DNA of 64,000 nt, taken from positions 186,001 to 250,000 of the forward strand of contig JBNKDE010000007.1 of assembly GCA_050288105.1 (NCBI GenBank), given 5' to 3'. A model generated the notes under the pieces. It saw only the letters and a list, made by a program, of their open reading frames with translations, did no database searches and was not told the DNA's origin. The position numbers and the translations under genes were made by a program. The stretch comes from JACNJF01 sp050288105. Its GTDB lineage: Bacteria > Pseudomonadota > Gammaproteobacteria > GCA-001735895. How positions within the stretch are numbered: the stretch's first letter is position 1; each line of letters opens with the position of its first letter. This document shows, piece after piece, positions 61,250 through 64,000 of the stretch.

Positions 61250-63184
61250 TTATTGCTGGTAAAGGTACTTCTGTTCGCGATAAGCATACATAGGCCACAG
61301 CAGATGTGCACGCGCTACTTCAGCCTGTTGAGCGTCAAGGGGCTTTTCGACCAGGCTACCCTGCTGGTAGCTAAACTGCTTTGGCTCCTTTTCCGGCATA
61401 TGAACGATTACGTCCGAGCCCTGCATATATGCGTGATTATTGCCGTATTGCATCAAAGCCCGCCCGGCGAAGTGATCTGGTAGCTGCAGTAAATCATGAC
61501 CAATCATTGGATGTTTACTGCTGATACCCAGGTAATGCAGCAGAGTAGGTGCAAGATCTATCTGACTCGCTACCTTTTTATATACGCTGGCTTTTACATC
61601 TGGCCCCAAGATTAGTCCCGGAATATGAAACTTGTTCACTGGGACCAGCGAGGCACCAAATACCCGCGTATCGTGATCCGCCACGATCAGAAAATAGGTA
61701 TTATCCCAGTAGGGTCGGGTTCGCGCTCTTTCAAAAAACTTTCCAACGGCATAGTCCGCATACTTTACCGCATTATTGACCGTATATTTTTCAGAATCAT
61801 AAGGCTCTATGGTATTTTCAGGAATTTCAAAAGGGGAATGATTACTGGAAGAAAATGCCAGGATGAATTTTGCAGATCCTGTTTCCTTCATCATTTCATC
61901 GTCTACCCGGTCCAGCAGGTCCTCATCCGACACACCCCAGGTCGCGACAAACTTTGGATCCTGATAATCCTTTTGCTCGGTCACCCTGTCAAAACCATTG
62001 GCCAGAAAAAAACCAGCCATATTGTCGAAATGACTTTCTCCACCATAGATAAACTGAGTCTGGTAGTCACTTTGTTTTAATATACTGGCCAGTGTGGCGA
62101 AGTTTTGTTGCGCCAGGCCCAGTTTCAGGACACTGCGTGAAGAAGATGGGGGATAACCCGCCACGACCGCTTCTATTCCTCTCGCAGAGCGAGTGCCAGT
62201 GGCATAGAGATTCTCAAACCACATACCCTGCTCGGAAAGCTTATCGATCTCAGGGGTGACACCTATACCGCCTAACTTACCGACAAATCCGGCACCCAAA
62301 CTTTCCTGCAATATAATCACCAGGTTAAATTTCTGACTCTTTTCTGGCACCAGATGTTGATGCCAGGTTGAGGTTTCATCAGTCACAAAAGTTGCAGGAT
62401 CGATAAATGAATGCTCACGTATCGTGTTTACCATTTGCACCGTATCCATCACGCCATACTGTGAATTACTATTGCCTTCATTCTTCAGGTTATACGCCGC
62501 ATTCAATACCGTATACACCGAGCTTAGCCCCAGTTTGTTAACCAGTTGATCATTCGAAAAAGCAGCGACACTAGGATTCGCAGGACGATGATCAAAGCTG
62601 GAACGTGCACCGATAAAAAGCAGTATAACCAGTACCGGCATCAGCACGACTCGAAGCAGCACAGGCCAGGGTTCCAGACTATAAAATACTCGGCGGTTAA
62701 ACCCTGCCAGGTAGCGGATTAAAATGCTGAGTAGAATAACTGCCGCGACAAAATGCCAGGGATATTCACTGACCGAGGTTTTAATCACCTCGACAGGTGT
62801 TTCCAGATATTCAAAAAAGATACGATTGGGACGGGTATCATACTGATCGATGAACGCTGGCGTACTCATCTCCAGAAACAGGATCAAAATGGTACTCAAC
62901 ATAAACCAGATTTGAGCAATTCCAGCAATCAGTGAATTCAGGAATTTATTGCGTGGTAACCATAGCAACAACAGCGCTGGCACAAACCACAACATGCAGA
63001 TAACAATCAGATCGAATCGCAATCCATATAGCATGACCGTCAACGCGTGTTGCAGACTAGCTACGCGATCGAATTGCCAGGTGACCAGTAACAGCCTGGA
63101 TAACGATAATAGACCCAGCAATAGCAAACTGTACCGAATAAAGGGGTAAAGCGGCCAGTGACTTTCAGAAAACTGATTACGCAT
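61250..63184 (-). CDS. LTA synthase-family sulfatase-like phosphoglycerol transferase, second
   Basis: A 644-residue inner-membrane protein with five N-terminal membrane segments and a periplasmic alkaline-phosphatase-fold domain: IILQESLGAGFVGKLG (metal Glu), TGTRSARGIEAVVAGYPP (Thr at the nucleophile position), VADHDTRVFG and the C-terminal PTLLHYLGI. It is closer in pattern to LtaS/MdoB than to PbgA. Co-oriented with the GDPD-like gene and the other transferase, it leads the run. The product may be a phosphoglycerol-decorated envelope glycan. Confidence 0.85.
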   Translation of the reverse strand: MRNQFSESHWPLYPFIRYSLLLLGLLSLSRLLLVTWQFDRVASLQHALTVMLYGLRFDLIVICMLWFVPALLLLWLPRNKFLNSLIAGIAQIWFMLSTILILFLEMSTPAFIDQYDTRPNRIFFEYLETPVEVIKTSVSEYPWHFVAAVILLSILIRYLAGFNRRVFYSLEPWPVLLRVVLMPVLVILLFIGARSSFDHRPANPSVAAFSNDQLVNKLGLSSVYTVLNAAYNLKNEGNSNSQYGVMDTVQMVNTIREHSFIDPATFVTDETSTWHQHLVPEKSQKFNLVIILQESLGAGFVGKLGGIGVTPEIDKLSEQGMWFENLYATGTRSARGIEAVVAGYPPSSSRSVLKLGLAQQNFATLASILKQSDYQTQFIYGGESHFDNMAGFFLANGFDRVTEQKDYQDPKFVATWGVSDEDLLDRVDDEMMKETGSAKFILAFSSSNHSPFEIPENTIEPYDSEKYTVNNAVKYADYAVGKFFERARTRPYWDNTYFLIVADHDTRVFGASLVPVNKFHIPGLILGPDVKASVYKKVASQIDLAPTLLHYLGISSKHPMIGHDLLQLPDHFAGRALMQYGNNHAYMQGSDVIVHMPEKEPKQFSYQQGSLVEKPLDAQQAEVARAHLLWPMYAYREQKYLYQQ

Positions 63185-63283
63185 TAATTACTGATCTCAA
63201 CAGCCGAAAATGTTAACAATAGCATCACTTCTGATATTTCAATGAAAAACTGACAGCTTTTGAACTTGCTGTGCCGCTAAAGT

Positions 63284-63982
63284 TCACCCAGCTTTCTCAA
63301 TCAGGATCAGATGCTGGGTATTAATCTTCTCGCCTTTAAGTCGCTTAACAATCAGACCACGTTTGGCACAGGCATTTTGAATCCATTTAAAGCTGTGGCG
63401 CACGGTCCCTGCCCCGCTGGTTTTATGTGAACCACCGATCCACTCGTCACCCTTATAATCACGATGAAAAAGATCAGGGAGCTTGATAGTAGCCAGGAAC
63501 CTGGCGTGACCTGAACCAAACTTTACGAAGCCATCCAGCATTTTTTCGATATCTTTCTTGCCCGCATGAGTCCAGATCGACTGTGCAAAAAAGTAATCAA
63601 ACTCGGTATTAAATACTGAAAAATCGTATTGATCGTTATGATCAAAGCGGGGTTTCTTTAATTCGAGAAGTTCAGGTTCGAGTATGTGAGTGCGCCCTCC
63701 TTCAAACATCTCTATATTCGGTTCCACACCATGATAAAGCCCGGCATCCAGAAAATGAATAACCCAGTAACCACCACAGAAGGCACCGCAGCCAATATCG
63801 AGAAATCGGTCCCAGGGGTTTAATCCATTTCGAATCAGGGCTTCCAGCTCTGCTCGACCTGTTCTCTCAAATCGATAAACTCCGCAACCCACACGCGGGG
63901 TTAGTGTCGACAGGTATTCTCCGCGTTCCTGTAAGCTGGAATGAGCTGATAATGGTGACGCAGTTGTGTTATCGAGTTTCAT
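63284..63982 (-). CDS. SAM-dependent methyltransferase
   Basis: A 232-residue class I methyltransferase. Motif I is FLDIGCGAFCGGYWVIHFL and an acidic residue follows at VEPNIEMFEG. The C-terminal portion includes NACAKRGLIVKRLKGEKI. Strong AGGAG nine bases upstream of the ATG sets the start. It lies 99 bp upstream of the LtaS-like gene on the same strand. The substrate could be a sugar or lipid in the envelope, but no sequence feature shows this. Confidence 0.8.
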   Translation of the reverse strand: MKLDNTTASPLSAHSSLQERGEYLSTLTPRVGCGVYRFERTGRAELEALIRNGLNPWDRFLDIGCGAFCGGYWVIHFLDAGLYHGVEPNIEMFEGGRTHILEPELLELKKPRFDHNDQYDFSVFNTEFDYFFAQSIWTHAGKKDIEKMLDGFVKFGSGHARFLATIKLPDLFHRDYKGDEWIGGSHKTSGAGTVRHSFKWIQNACAKRGLIVKRLKGEKINTQHLILIEKAG

Positions 63983-64000
63983 ACAGTTTTGCTCCTGAAT

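Noticed and set aside
61625..62080. Plus-strand ORF of 151 codons
   Set aside because: Antisense to the LtaS-like gene and without any domain signal.
1..64000. tRNA/rRNA genes, CRISPR arrays, insertion sequences, prophage
   Set aside because: No direct-repeat array, transposase-like protein or recombinase was seen, and nothing resembling a tRNA T-arm in the gaps; a covariance-model scan would be needed to be certain.

Overview
The window reads as the chromosome of a free-living, Gram-negative gammaproteobacterium. The evidence is a full lipid A/Kdo pathway segment (lpxC, lpxL, waaA, kdkA), a Pseudomonas-type type IV pilus locus (pilS-pilR-pilA-pilB-pilC-pilD followed by coaE and zapD), single-subunit AceE, SucCD, TolC, Orn, RNase T and ZapD. 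By eye the base composition is mid-range (mid to upper 40s % GC). Genes are tightly packed, and I see no phage, insertion sequence, CRISPR array, rRNA or tRNA. Gene order recalls Pseudomonas/Oceanospirillum-like genomes, but I cannot name the genus.

Layout. 1-5.8 kb: the 5' end of aceE (cut by the window edge), pyrC, rnt, a response regulator with a degenerate GGDEF domain, and grxD. 5.9-14.9 kb: an AsnB/AsnO-like amidotransferase, sodB, argD-argF, a membrane GGDEF-like protein, argA, an IMP/GMP-type 5'-nucleotidase and a cysteine-poor dksA. 15-17 kb: sucCD. 17.2-27.1 kb: a PP0621-like small protein, pilSR, two tandem pilin genes with a clear sigma-54 promoter in front of the first, pilBCD, coaE and zapD. 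27.1-34 kb (minus strand): a MutT-ThiE-like fusion, argJ, secA, an M23 peptidase and lpxC. 34.1-36 kb: a MotA/MotB-like stator pair overlapping a PilZ gene. 36.3-43.9 kb: small uncharacterised genes, an LplT-like transporter, orn, an M48 peptidase, an unusual c-type cytochrome, phhB, rsgA and a DAHP synthase. 43.9-49.4 kb: a three-gene cluster with a DUF364-like protein, a phosphoribulokinase-like gene, a PA3496-like small protein, and thiC under a TPP riboswitch. 49.4-64 kb: an envelope region (pcm-like, rhodanese, tolC, lpxL, waaA, kdkA, gmhA-like, GT9) running into a PbgA-like protein, two LtaS-type phosphoglycerol-transferase-like proteins, a GDPD-like protein with an altered active site, and a methyltransferase.

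Themes. (1) Cyclic-di-GMP: a regulator with the GGDEF signature lost but the RxxD inhibitory-site motif kept, a second GGDEF-like protein with an NGAEF signature, and an intact PilZ protein encoded with a stator pair. (2) Arginine synthesis: argA, argD, argF and argJ are scattered over 20 kb. (3) Surface chemistry: the 54-64 kb segment is the best candidate for an undescribed system. It holds three alkaline-phosphatase-superfamily membrane enzymes plus a GDPD-like protein next to LPS inner-core genes, which suggests a phosphoglycerol or related decoration of the envelope. Functions there are inferred from family motifs only.
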